Assembly: GCA_018968865.1 (NCBI GenBank)
Contig: JAGWZP010000008.1
Span: 1 to 25,722, forward strand
Length of the DNA stretch: 25,722 nt
Source: Patescibacteria group bacterium
GTDB taxonomy: Bacteria > Patescibacteria > Paceibacteria > UBA9973 > UBA2103
Direction of reading: 5' to 3'
How positions within the stretch are numbered: the first letter of the stretch is position 1; every line of letters begins with the position of its first letter. The position numbers were made by a program, and so were the translations under genes. Shown piece after piece: positions 1-7,345 of the stretch. A model generated the notes under the pieces. That model had not been told where the DNA came from. It made no database searches and saw nothing but the letters and a program-made list of their open reading frames with translations.

Positions 1-2
1 CG

Positions 3-131
3 TACCACGTGTTCCCCGTGGCGGATGTGTACCGCTTCACACCCGCCGTCGACGCACTCTTTGCGCCCAAGGCTTACTTCTTCTGGTGGTTCTCGGCGCC
101 CGCCATCGGCCTCTTCTTCCTCGCTCGGTGA
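3..131 (+). CDS. C-terminal end of a membrane protein (5' truncated by window edge)
   Basis: An open frame enters from the left edge and ends at TGA 129-131, giving 42 residues. The last part, roughly residues 25-41, is aromatic and hydrophobic (AYFFWWFSAPAIGLFFLA) and looks like a terminal transmembrane helix ending in a single Arg. The other forward frame that is open here has a composition typical of a shadow, and the 15-bp inverted repeat begins 8 nt after this stop, as expected at a gene end. The family cannot be named from 42 residues. Confidence 0.5.
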   Translation, partial: YHVFPVADVYRFTPAVDALFAPKAYFFWWFSAPAIGLFFLAR

Positions 132-139
132 TATGGGCT

Positions 140-180
140 GGACATCCGATGTCCAAGTCTGCCAAGGACATCGGATGTCC
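140..180. repeat. Perfect 15-bp inverted repeat made of two palindromic half-elements
   Basis: Positions 140-154 (GGACATCCGATGTCC) and 166-180 (GGACATCGGATGTCC) are exact reverse complements separated by 11 nt. Each arm is itself a 7-bp palindrome around one central base (GGACATC N GATGTCC). It lies between the stop of the truncated membrane gene and the tyrS promoter. It could be a terminator-like hairpin, but no T-run follows, or a pair of dyad operators for a dimeric repressor; the self-palindromic arms favour the second reading. Confidence 0.8.
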
Positions 181-193
181 TTATGTTCCGTGG

Positions 194-199
194 TATATT
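194..199 (+). promoter_or_regulatory. -10-like element of tyrS
   Basis: TATATT lies 7 nt before the ATG at 207, and no Shine-Dalgarno is visible. This supports the 207 start over the in-frame ATG at 183, which would place the -10 inside the coding region. Confidence 0.6.
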
Positions 200-206
200 T
201 TCAAGC

Positions 207-1460
207 ATGACGCTCGCTGAAGAACTCAAAAACCGCGGACTCATTGAACATTCGTCTACGGCGCCGGAAGTCATTCTTGGGGCGCCGCGCACCGTGTACC
301 TCGGCATCGACCCGACCGCCGACTCGCTCCACGTCGGCCACCTCGTTCCAGTCCTTTTGATGAAGCGCCTCGGCGACGCAGGGCACAAGCTTATTTTCAT
401 TGTCGGCGGTGGCACCGGCATGATCGGCGACCCGAAGGAGAAGGGCGAGCGTCCAATGCTGGATGAAAAGGCCGTTGCGGCGAATACGCGTGCGCTCAAG
501 TCGCAATTGAAAAAGATCCTCGGCAAGGCCTCGTTCAAGATGGTGGACAACGCCGACTGGCTCATGGGCGTGAAGCTCATCCCGTTTCTCCGCGACATCG
601 GCAAATATTTCACCATCAATGACCTCGTGAAGCGCGACATCATCAAGAAGCGCCTTGATGCGCCGGATGAAAGCATTTCGTATACCGAGTTCACCTATGC
701 GCTCCTCCAAGGATTCGATTATTTCACTTTGTTCCAGAAATACGGCTGCGACCTGCAAGTGGGCGCGACCGACCAATGGACGAATATCCTCTCCGGCGTG
801 GACCTCATCCACAAGAAACTCGGCAAAGACGCGTACGCCTTCACCGTGCCGCTCATCACCGACGCTTCGGGCAAGAAGTTCGGCAAGAGCGAAGGCAACG
901 CTATCTGGCTCGACCCGAAGAAGACGTCGCCCTTCCGCTTCTACCAGTTCTGGATGAATCTGCCGGATGCGAACATCGAGAATTACCTCAAGGTCTACAC
1001 CTTCCTTCCTATGAACGAGATATCTGCTCTCATGGAGCTCCACAAGCGCAATCCGGGCGAGCGCCAGGCGCAAGAGACGCTCGCGCGGCTCGTGACCGAG
1101 ATCGTCCACGGCCCCGCCGCGACCGCACAGGCGGTAGCAGCAACGGACGCGCTATTTGGCGACAGAGCTTTCGATTCTCTTACACGGGAAGAAATGCTGG
1201 TCGCCATCGCAGAAGCTCCTTCAGTCGCTTTTTCAAAAAAGGAACTCGAAACAGGATCTTTGCTCTCCGAAGCGCTCGTCGCCGGCGGCCTTGCCTCGTC
1301 CAAGAGCGACGCGCGTCGGCTCATCCTCGGGAAGGGCATCACGCTCTCCGGACAGACCATCGAGAATCCCGACCAGAAAATCTATACGGCCGATCTCTCG
1401 GGCGGCTATGCGCTCGTGCGCAAAGGCAGGCAGGGCGTCCTCGTTCTCGTTTTGAAATAA
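207..1460 (+). CDS. tyrS: Tyrosyl-tRNA synthetase
   Basis: Charges tRNA-Tyr with tyrosine in the cytoplasm; class I synthetase of 417 residues, a usual bacterial length. The HIGH motif is HVGH at residues 42-45, the KMSKS loop is KFGKS at 224-228, and the tyrosine-site region contains GATDQWTNI. The C-terminal 60 residues read as an S4 RNA-binding domain (SDARRLILGKGITLSG). The start at 207 gives the typical MTLAEELKNRGL beginning and fits the -10 at 194-199; an ATG at 183 would add eight residues without homology to the usual start. Its own substrate tRNA, tRNA-Tyr, lies 29 bp downstream, a sensible functional pairing. Product identity is secure. Confidence 0.95.
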   Translation: MTLAEELKNRGLIEHSSTAPEVILGAPRTVYLGIDPTADSLHVGHLVPVLLMKRLGDAGHKLIFIVGGGTGMIGDPKEKGERPMLDEKAVAANTRALKSQLKKILGKASFKMVDNADWLMGVKLIPFLRDIGKYFTINDLVKRDIIKKRLDAPDESISYTEFTYALLQGFDYFTLFQKYGCDLQVGATDQWTNILSGVDLIHKKLGKDAYAFTVPLITDASGKKFGKSEGNAIWLDPKKTSPFRFYQFWMNLPDANIENYLKVYTFLPMNEISALMELHKRNPGERQAQETLARLVTEIVHGPAATAQAVAATDALFGDRAFDSLTREEMLVAIAEAPSVAFSKKELETGSLLSEALVAGGLASSKSDARRLILGKGITLSGQTIENPDQKIYTADLSGGYALVRKGRQGVLVLVLK

Positions 1461-1474
1461 AGGCCGTAATCGGC

Positions 1475-1480
1475 TATAGT
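1475..1480 (+). promoter_or_regulatory. -10-like element of tRNA-Tyr
   Basis: TATAGT ends 9 nt before the first base of the tRNA, which would start transcription just upstream of the mature 5' end. No good -35 is visible at 16-18 bp. Confidence 0.55.
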
Positions 1481-1489
1481 TGCCATATT

Positions 1490-1576
1490 GCGTCGGTGGC
1501 GGAGTGGTCAATCGCAACAGGCTGTAAACCTGTCGGGCATAGCCCTACGAAGGTTCGAATCCTTCCCGGCGCACCA
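1490..1576 (+). tRNA. tRNA-Tyr (anticodon GTA), CCA encoded
   Basis: The acceptor stem GCGTCGG (1490-1496) pairs with CCGGCGC (1566-1572) with one G-T wobble. It is followed by discriminator A and a genomic CCA. The anticodon arm is ACAGG / CTGTAAA / CCTGT with anticodon GTA. A long variable arm (class II) follows, as expected for bacterial tRNA-Tyr. The T arm is GAAGG / TTCGAAT / CCTTC. All stems close, so it should be functional. Confidence 0.96.
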
Positions 1577-1588
1577 ATAATTTTGTGG

Positions 1589-1594
1589 TATCGT
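1589..1594 (+). promoter_or_regulatory. -10-like element of trpS
   Basis: TATCGT ends 7 nt before the trpS ATG, in the 25-bp gap after the tRNA 3' end. There is no Shine-Dalgarno between it and the start. Confidence 0.5.
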
Positions 1595-1601
1595 ACAACT
1601 C

Positions 1602-2561
1602 ATGAGCAGTGATAAACCAGTCCTCGTCTCCGGCGTGAAGCCGACCGGCGACCTGCATATCGGCAACTACTTCGGCGCGATGCGCCAGTTCGTTGAATTG
1701 ACCAAAGAAGGGAAGTACCGCCCCTTCATCTTCGTCGCCGATTACCATGCATTGAACACGATGCAGGACGCCGAGGAGATGCGGCGCCGCACGCGAGAAA
1801 TAGTGATGGCGTATATCGCCGTCGGGCTCGACCCCAAGGAGGTCGTCTTCTTTAAGCAGTCGGACGTGCCCGCGCACACCGAGCTCGCATGGATATTCGA
1901 CGCCATCACCACGATGCCGTACCTGATGCGCGCGCATGCGTTCAAGGATGCAGAAGCGAAAAATAAAGAGATCAACGTTGGCACGTTCAACTACCCGATG
2001 CTGATGGCCGCCGACATCCTGCTTTACGATGCCGCTATCGTGCCGGTCGGTGCCGACCAGAAACAGCATATTGAGATAACGCGCGATACGGCGGAAAAGT
2101 TCAATCGTGTTTTCAAAACAGAAGTATTCAAACTTCCCGAACCGTACATCATGCCGGAGGTCGCAGTGGTGCCGGGCACCGACGGCCAGAAGATGAGCAA
2201 AAGCTACGGGAACGTCATCCCGCTCTTCGCTTCAAGAGACGAGCTTGCAAAAGCAGTCATGAGCATCGTGACCGACTCGTCCGGCGACCGTCCTGAAAAT
2301 GTTTTCGCCATTCACAAACTCGTCCGCAGTGAATCAGAACTTACTACCATATATGGCAGTAACGCCGGTAATTATAAAAAGCTCAAAGAGATGCTTATTG
2401 ACGATCTTGATGCGTATTTCGCGCCGATGCGGGCGACATATGAAGAACTCAAGAACGATTCCAGCATCGTGGACGAAGTTCTTCTCACAGGCAAGCACAA
2501 AGCCCGCGCCATCAGCGAAGCGAAAATGGAACAGGTCCGCCAAGCCATCGGCGTGGCATAA
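1602..2561 (+). CDS. trpS: Tryptophanyl-tRNA synthetase
   Basis: Charges tRNA-Trp; class I enzyme of 319 residues, close to the usual 330. It starts with the typical VLVSGVKPTGDLHIGNYFGA, with HIGN at residues 19-22. KMSKS is a perfect KMSKS at 197-201 followed by YGNVIPLF. The segment DQKQHIEITRDTAEKFN is the signature tryptophan-site region. It follows tRNA-Tyr and precedes aspS by 7 nt, so it probably heads an aspS-scpA-scpB transcript, although aspS also has its own -10-like sequence. Nothing odd in sequence or length. Confidence 0.96.
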   Translation: MSSDKPVLVSGVKPTGDLHIGNYFGAMRQFVELTKEGKYRPFIFVADYHALNTMQDAEEMRRRTREIVMAYIAVGLDPKEVVFFKQSDVPAHTELAWIFDAITTMPYLMRAHAFKDAEAKNKEINVGTFNYPMLMAADILLYDAAIVPVGADQKQHIEITRDTAEKFNRVFKTEVFKLPEPYIMPEVAVVPGTDGQKMSKSYGNVIPLFASRDELAKAVMSIVTDSSGDRPENVFAIHKLVRSESELTTIYGSNAGNYKKLKEMLIDDLDAYFAPMRATYEELKNDSSIVDEVLLTGKHKARAISEAKMEQVRQAIGVA

Positions 2562-2562
2562 T
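2557..2562 (+). promoter_or_regulatory. -10-like element of aspS
   Basis: CATAAT (or the overlapping TAATAC at 2559-2564) precedes the aspS ATG by 4-6 nt and overlaps the trpS stop. Weak, but in the same position as at other starts here. Confidence 0.35.
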
Positions 2563-2568
2563 ACAGGT

Positions 2569-3957
2569 ATGGAGCGGACGCTTATCGGGGAAGTGGGGAA
2601 GCATATCGGCGAAACGGTCTCTATTTCGGGCTGGGTGGATGTCCGCCGCGACCAGGGAAAAATGGTCTTTTTTGATTTCCGCGACCGCTCGGGACTCGTG
2701 CAGGGCGTCGTGCTCCCGGGAAGCTTCGCGATGGACGCCGCGAAGGATATCCGGAATGAATATGTCGTCCGCGTGGAAGGCATCGTGAACAAGCGTCCGG
2801 AGAAGAACGTCCAAGCCGACCGGCAGAACGGCGATATTGAGCTTGAGATTAAAGCGATTGAGGTTTTAAACCCATCGGAAGCAATGCCGTTCGATATTTC
2901 CAATGATACCAGCGGTATCGACGAAACCGTCCGCGCCGGGTATCGCTACTTGGACCTGCGCTCCAAGCGGATGCACAAGAATATGAAGATCCGGAGCGAA
3001 TTCATCCGTCGGTGCCGCGAATATCTTTTTGCGCGCGACTTCACCGAAATAGAGACGCCGCTCCTCACCGAGTCCACGCCCGAGGGTTCGCGCGACTTCG
3101 TCGTGCCATCGCGGCTCCAGCCGGGCAAGTTCTACGCGCTCCCGCAGTCGCCCCAGCAGTACAAACAGCTTCTCATGACCGCCGGTTTTGAGCGCTACTT
3201 CCAGATAGCGCGCGCCGTGCGCGACGAGGACCTCCGCGCCGACCGCGGGTTTGAACACACCCAAGTGGATATTGAAATGTCGTTCGTCGGAATGGAGGAC
3301 GTGATGGCGGCGGTCGAAGATATGATCACCACCGTCGTTGAAGCGATGGGCCACACCATCAAGCAGAAGCCGTTCCCGCGCATCACCTACAAAGAGGCGC
3401 TGGAGAAATACGGCGCGGACAAATTTGACCTGCGCACCGACGAAGACAAACTGAAGGGCGTGCTCGCGTATGCGTGGGTGGTGAACTTTCCGTTCTTTGA
3501 GAAGGCGCCCGAAGGCGGGTGGACGTTCACGCATAATCCGTTCTCGATGCCGATTCCCGAACATACCGAATGGCTCATGAAGGGCGAACATATCGATGAG
3601 ATACTGACGACGCAGTACGACCTCGTCTGCAACGGCTTCGAGGCGGGCGGCGGCTCCATCCGCGCCCATAAGCCGGAAATTCTTGAGGCGGTGTACAAGG
3701 TGATGGGATTCTCGGCCGAAGATCTGGAGGAGCGCATCGGACACATGCTGAGGGCATTTCGCTACGGCACGCCGCCGCACGGCGGCATCGCGCTCGGTGT
3801 TGAACGCTCCATCATGAACCTCACCGGCGAGACCTATTTGCGCGAAGTGCAGGCGTTCCCGATGACGCGCGGCGGCCAGACGGCCGTGATGAAGGCGCCG
3901 AAACCCCTGACCGACAAGCAATTGAAAGAGCTCGGCCTCAAAATCGATACTAAATAA
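2569..3957 (+). CDS. aspS: Aspartyl-tRNA synthetase, bacterial type lacking the GAD insert
   Basis: Class II synthetase of 462 residues; bacterial AspRS is usually near 590. The N-terminal OB fold (VSISGWVDVRRDQGKMVFFDFRD) binds the anticodon. Motif 2 is RDEDLRADRG, with Arg at about 218. Motif 3 is GIALGVERS near the end, followed by the AFPMTRGGQ region. Between DLR (to residue 289) and WVVNFP (from 303) only about 13 residues remain where bacterial enzymes carry the GAD insertion domain, so that whole domain is absent. The rest aligns with the bacterial rather than the archaeal form. An in-frame upstream extension overlaps trpS; ATG 2569 matches the usual start. scpA begins directly after its stop (TAAATG). 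Whether it charges tRNA-Asn as well cannot be told. Confidence 0.95.
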   Translation: MERTLIGEVGKHIGETVSISGWVDVRRDQGKMVFFDFRDRSGLVQGVVLPGSFAMDAAKDIRNEYVVRVEGIVNKRPEKNVQADRQNGDIELEIKAIEVLNPSEAMPFDISNDTSGIDETVRAGYRYLDLRSKRMHKNMKIRSEFIRRCREYLFARDFTEIETPLLTESTPEGSRDFVVPSRLQPGKFYALPQSPQQYKQLLMTAGFERYFQIARAVRDEDLRADRGFEHTQVDIEMSFVGMEDVMAAVEDMITTVVEAMGHTIKQKPFPRITYKEALEKYGADKFDLRTDEDKLKGVLAYAWVVNFPFFEKAPEGGWTFTHNPFSMPIPEHTEWLMKGEHIDEILTTQYDLVCNGFEAGGGSIRAHKPEILEAVYKVMGFSAEDLEERIGHMLRAFRYGTPPHGGIALGVERSIMNLTGETYLREVQAFPMTRGGQTAVMKAPKPLTDKQLKELGLKIDTK

Positions 3958-4701
3958 ATGGAGACTACGAATACAAGAGTGCGATTTTCGATAAAAACTG
4001 AAACCTTCGAGGGGCCGTTTGAGGTGCTCCTCGGCCTCATCGAAGCGCGCAAGCTTCTGGTCAACGACCTCGCGCTCGCGAATATCACCGAAGATTTCAT
4101 CGCTCATGTGCGCGCGCAGGAAAAATTTCCGGTTGAGGAAACGGCGAACTTCATCCAGATCGCCGCGACGCTCCTTCTCATCAAATCCAAATCGCTCATC
4201 CCCGACCTCGCGCTCTCCGAAGACGAGAATGCGGATGTCGAGGACCTGAAGCGCAGGCTTATGGCGTATGAGAAAGTGCGCGAGGCCTCGCGCGAGCTCG
4301 CGCGCATATTCGGGAAGACCATGATGGTGCCGGTGGGGGAGCGTCCGCCCGAAGTCGTCTTTGCGCCCTCTGGAGACCTTTCGGCGAAGGCGCTTGCAGA
4401 AGCGCTCGCGCGCGTCCTTTCCGCGCGCGAGGCGGTGGAAGAACTGCCCACGGCAAGGGTAAAGCCGCTCGTCACTATTGAAGAGATGATGGAGCGTCTC
4501 GCGAAACGCGTCCAGAGCGCTATGACTCTCTCATTCAATGAATTTTCCGCCGGAACGAAGGAACGAGTGGAAGTCATCGTTTCTTTTCTTGCCTTGTTGG
4601 AACTTGTGAAGCAGGGCGCCGTCGCCGCGCAGCAGGACGCTACCTACGGCGATATTCGCATCAGCCACACTGCCGCGGCCGCCACTCCCCGATACGGGTA
4701 A
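3958..4701 (+). CDS. scpA: Segregation and condensation protein A (ScpA kleisin)
   Basis: ScpA is the kleisin of the SMC-ScpAB complex that organises and segregates the chromosome. The 247-residue protein has the N-terminal SMC-contacting region FEGPFEVLLGLIEARKLLVNDLALANITEDF (residues about 18-48) and the characteristic FIQIAATLLLIKSKSLIP at about 64-81. A charged variable middle follows, and a C-terminal winged-helix segment (RVEVIVSFLALLELVKQGAVAAQQ...YGDIRI). It starts at the base after the aspS stop, so it is translationally coupled, and scpB follows 55 nt downstream. Length is typical. No smc gene is in the window. Confidence 0.93.
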   Translation: METTNTRVRFSIKTETFEGPFEVLLGLIEARKLLVNDLALANITEDFIAHVRAQEKFPVEETANFIQIAATLLLIKSKSLIPDLALSEDENADVEDLKRRLMAYEKVREASRELARIFGKTMMVPVGERPPEVVFAPSGDLSAKALAEALARVLSAREAVEELPTARVKPLVTIEEMMERLAKRVQSAMTLSFNEFSAGTKERVEVIVSFLALLELVKQGAVAAQQDATYGDIRISHTAAAATPRYG

Positions 4702-4743
4702 ATCTCCCCAAGGATATACGTTGCTAGGGGAGGGCGGCACGGC

Positions 4744-4749
4744 TACAAT
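4744..4749 (+). promoter_or_regulatory. -10-like element of scpB
   Basis: TACAAT ends 7 nt before ATG 4757. It supports this start over the in-frame TTG at 4721, which would precede the promoter element. Confidence 0.55.
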
Positions 4750-4756
4750 AGAGCCA

Positions 4757-5311
4757 ATGCTTACGCCCCCTGCCGCCGCCCACGCCCTCCTCTTCGCTTC
4801 CGGCGAACCACTCGAAAAGAAACAGCTCGCGAAGCTTCTAGACATCAAAAGCGCCCAGCTTGCCGTGGTGCTCAAAGAACTTTCCGTGTCGCTCAAAAAC
4901 AGCGGCACGACGCTTGTTGAAACCGAGACCGCGGTAGAACTCCGCACGTCCCCCGACGCCGCTCCGCTCGTAAAGAAACTTCGCGAGAGCGAGCTTGCGC
5001 GCGACCTCGGCAAAGCAAGTCTGGAGACGCTCGCGGTTGTTGCGTACCAGACGGGCGCGACGCGCGGCGAAATAGACTGGGTGCGCGGCGTGAATTCCTC
5101 GACATCGCTCCGCACCCTGCTCATGCGCGGTCTCATTGAGGGGAGGGAAGACGAGCGCGATAAGCGCCGCATCCGCTACTCGCTCACGACCGAAGCGCTT
5201 GCGCACCTCGGCATCAAGAGCACGGACGAACTCCCGCGCGCGGAAGAATTGCGCACCGGCGCCGCAAAAATCATAGAGGAAGAAGAGCACGCCGTCGATT
5301 CCCTCGCCTAG
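4757..5311 (+). CDS. scpB: Segregation and condensation protein B (ScpB)
   Basis: The dimeric winged-helix partner of ScpA in the SMC complex; 184 residues, near the usual 180-200. The first winged helix begins AAAHALLFASGEPLEKKQLAKLLDI. The signature LETLAVVAYQTGATRGEIDWVRGVNSS and the following TLLMRGLIEGRE segment belong to the second winged helix. ATG 4757 is chosen because of the -10 at 4744-4749 and the family-typical start. It lies 55 bp after scpA with its own promoter-like element. The dacA-like gene starts 3 nt after its stop. Confidence 0.93.
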   Translation: MLTPPAAAHALLFASGEPLEKKQLAKLLDIKSAQLAVVLKELSVSLKNSGTTLVETETAVELRTSPDAAPLVKKLRESELARDLGKASLETLAVVAYQTGATRGEIDWVRGVNSSTSLRTLLMRGLIEGREDERDKRRIRYSLTTEALAHLGIKSTDELPRAEELRTGAAKIIEEEEHAVDSLA

Positions 5312-5314
5312 TGT

Positions 5315-6262
5315 ATGGATTCCTCCGACCTCCAAAAGCTTGCCCAGCACTCCCGCTCCATGCGCGAAACCGGCTTTGCGCTCATCATCGCTTCGTTGTT
5401 GCTTGCTCTTTTCCTGTACCTCCCGCTCGGGCAAAAGGCGGCGCCCGCATATAGTGCGGCCGTCGCAACGTCAACCGCGCCCGACGCCTTTGCGCAGGTT
5501 CCGCTTGAAGCGAAAGCGGCCATCGTCTACGACCTCGTGACGAACCAAACGCTCTACGCGAAGAATGCCGACGCCCAGCTCCCGCTCGCTTCGCTCACGA
5601 AACTGCTCACCGTGTATGCCGCGCTCTCGGAGCTTTCGCCGAATACGCCCATCACCATCCCAAGCGATGCCACTCGCACAGATGCGCCGCGCGCTTTCAA
5701 TGCGGGGCAGACGTTCTCGCTTGGCGACCTTGCACGCCTCACCCTGACTGCCTCGCTGAACGACGGCGCCGCCGCCATCATTGAAGCGACGGCCGCGCGC
5801 CAAAACCGTTCCGAGAACGAAGCCCTCGCCGGCGCAGCTGCCGCGCTCGGCCTCGCGCAGACCTACGCGGTCAACGGCAGCGGTCTCGATGTGAACACCG
5901 CCGTCTCGGGCGGATACGGCTCCGCCCGGGACTTGGCGCGGCTCGCCGGCGCGCTCGTGGCGCAGGCGCCGGCCATTGCGGCGGCAACGACGCAAAGTTC
6001 CGCGCAAGCCACGTCGGCGGGCGGTACGTCGTTCACCGTGAAGAACACGGACCCGATGACGGGTACGATGCCGCGCCTGCTTCTATCGAAAACCGGCTTC
6101 ACCGACCTTGCCGGCGGCAACCTCGTCTTGGTATTCGATAGCGGTATGAACCACCCGATCGCCGTCGTCGTCCTCGGCTCTACCCAGAAGGCCCGCTTCA
6201 CCGACGGCGCGGCGCTCGTGTTCGCCACGCTCGCTCACTTCGCGGGCGTCGCCTCTCTCTGA
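5315..6262 (+). CDS. D-alanyl-D-alanine carboxypeptidase (PBP5/DacA-like, S11 family)
   Basis: A penicillin-binding serine peptidase that trims the terminal D-Ala from peptidoglycan stems. The 315-residue protein has an N-terminal hydrophobic helix at about 21-38, which would act as a membrane anchor or signal peptide, so the catalytic domain is outside. The three active-site motifs are present: SLTK with Ser93 and Lys96, SLN with Ser147 and Asn149, and KTG at 259-261. The protein stops soon after the catalytic domain, so the C-terminal beta domain and amphipathic anchor of E. coli PBP5 are missing. It lies between scpB (3-nt gap) and mraY (5-nt gap) and appears to open the envelope gene block. 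A beta-lactamase-like role is less likely because no Glu166-type region is visible. Confidence 0.88.
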   Translation: MDSSDLQKLAQHSRSMRETGFALIIASLLLALFLYLPLGQKAAPAYSAAVATSTAPDAFAQVPLEAKAAIVYDLVTNQTLYAKNADAQLPLASLTKLLTVYAALSELSPNTPITIPSDATRTDAPRAFNAGQTFSLGDLARLTLTASLNDGAAAIIEATAARQNRSENEALAGAAAALGLAQTYAVNGSGLDVNTAVSGGYGSARDLARLAGALVAQAPAIAAATTQSSAQATSAGGTSFTVKNTDPMTGTMPRLLLSKTGFTDLAGGNLVLVFDSGMNHPIAVVVLGSTQKARFTDGAALVFATLAHFAGVASL

Positions 6263-6267
6263 CCGGC

Positions 6268-7344
6268 ATGCTCGCCTCAAATATCATCAAGGTATTCATC
6301 CCCGCGACAGCCGCGTTCGGCATCGGCATTCTTTTCGCGCCGCTCCTCACGCATTACCTGTACAAGCACCGCGTGTGGAAGAAGGTAGTGGGGAAGACCG
6401 CGCTCGACGGCACGGCCGCCACTGAATTCGAAAAGCTCCGTATGACCGTCCATACCGGCACCGAGACCTCGACGCCGCGCATGGGCGGCATCCTCATCTG
6501 GGTGAGCGTCACGGTCGTCACGGTCGGACTGTGGGTCCTCGCCCGGCTCGTTCCCATGCCGCTTTTTGAGAAGCTTGATTTCTTGAGCCGCAGCCAGACC
6601 TGGATACCGCTCTTCGCTCTTCTCGCTGGCGCGTTGATGGGCTTTATCAACGACCTCCTCGATATCCATCCTTCGGGCGAAAAGGGCGTGCGGCTGCGCA
6701 CGCGGCTCCTGTTCGTGACGCTCGTCTCGCTCTTCATCGGTTCGTGGTTCTTCGTGAAGCTCGGCGTCACCGCCATCGGCATCCCCGGCGACGGGACCTT
6801 CGCGCTCGGCGCGCTCATCATTCCACTTTTCGTGCTCATCACGCTCGGACTCTACGCCGGCGGCGTCATCGACGGGATCGACGGGCTCGCCGGCGGCGTC
6901 TTCAGCACCGCATTCATGGCGTACGCCGGCATCGCCTATTTCCAAAATCAGATAAACTTGGCGGCCTTTTCCGCAACGCTCACCGGCGCGATACTCGCCT
7001 TCCTCTGGTTCAACATACCGCCGGCGCGCTTCTGGATGACCGAGACCGGCACGATGGGCCTCACGATGACGCTCGCGGTCATCGCGTTCATGACCGATAC
7101 CCCCGGGAACGGCTACGGCGTGGCGGCGCTTCCTATCATCGCGTTCCCGCTCGTGGTCACGGTCCTTTCAAATATCATCCAAGTCGCGTCGAAGAAATTC
7201 CGCGGGAAAAAGGTGTTCCGCATCGCCCCCTTGCACCACCACTTTGAAGCTATCGGCTGGCCGTCCTACAAGGTCACGATGCGGTACTGGATTATTTCCA
7301 TCATCTGCGCCATCGTCGGCATGACCGTGGCGCTCTTGAAATAA
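6268..7344 (+). CDS. mraY: Phospho-N-acetylmuramoyl-pentapeptide-transferase (MraY) with altered catalytic positions
   Basis: MraY moves phospho-MurNAc-pentapeptide to undecaprenyl phosphate to make lipid I at the inner face of the membrane. The 358-residue protein is polytopic, with about ten hydrophobic segments. Family marks are STPRMGG (69-74), DGIDGLAGG (202-210) and the MraY-specific C-terminal APLHHHFEAIGWP (320-332). Three positions differ from the canonical enzyme: the Asp-Asp pair reads Asn128-Asp129 (GFINDLLD), the NxxD region reads GGVIDGID, and the FMGD metal-site Asp is replaced by Glu259 (WMTETG). The HHH loop argues against a WecA-type paralogue. It overlaps nothing; ftsW starts one base after its stop. 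Confidence 0.9.
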   Translation: MLASNIIKVFIPATAAFGIGILFAPLLTHYLYKHRVWKKVVGKTALDGTAATEFEKLRMTVHTGTETSTPRMGGILIWVSVTVVTVGLWVLARLVPMPLFEKLDFLSRSQTWIPLFALLAGALMGFINDLLDIHPSGEKGVRLRTRLLFVTLVSLFIGSWFFVKLGVTAIGIPGDGTFALGALIIPLFVLITLGLYAGGVIDGIDGLAGGVFSTAFMAYAGIAYFQNQINLAAFSATLTGAILAFLWFNIPPARFWMTETGTMGLTMTLAVIAFMTDTPGNGYGVAALPIIAFPLVVTVLSNIIQVASKKFRGKKVFRIAPLHHHFEAIGWPSYKVTMRYWIISIICAIVGMTVALLK

Positions 7345-7345
7345 T

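Noticed and set aside
183..206. Earlier ATG of tyrS adding eight residues
   Set aside because: The -10-like TATATT would lie inside the extension and the added residues do not resemble TyrRS starts.
201..1109. 302-residue open frame on the minus strand
   Set aside because: Antisense to tyrS, with shadow-type composition and no motif.
776..1612. 278-residue plus-strand frame across the end of tyrS and the tRNA
   Set aside because: Out of frame with tyrS and reads through tRNA-Tyr; Arg-rich shadow composition.
2866..4107. 413-residue open frame on the minus strand
   Set aside because: It is antisense to the secure aspS gene; rich in His, Arg and Val with no domain, it is a GC-driven shadow.
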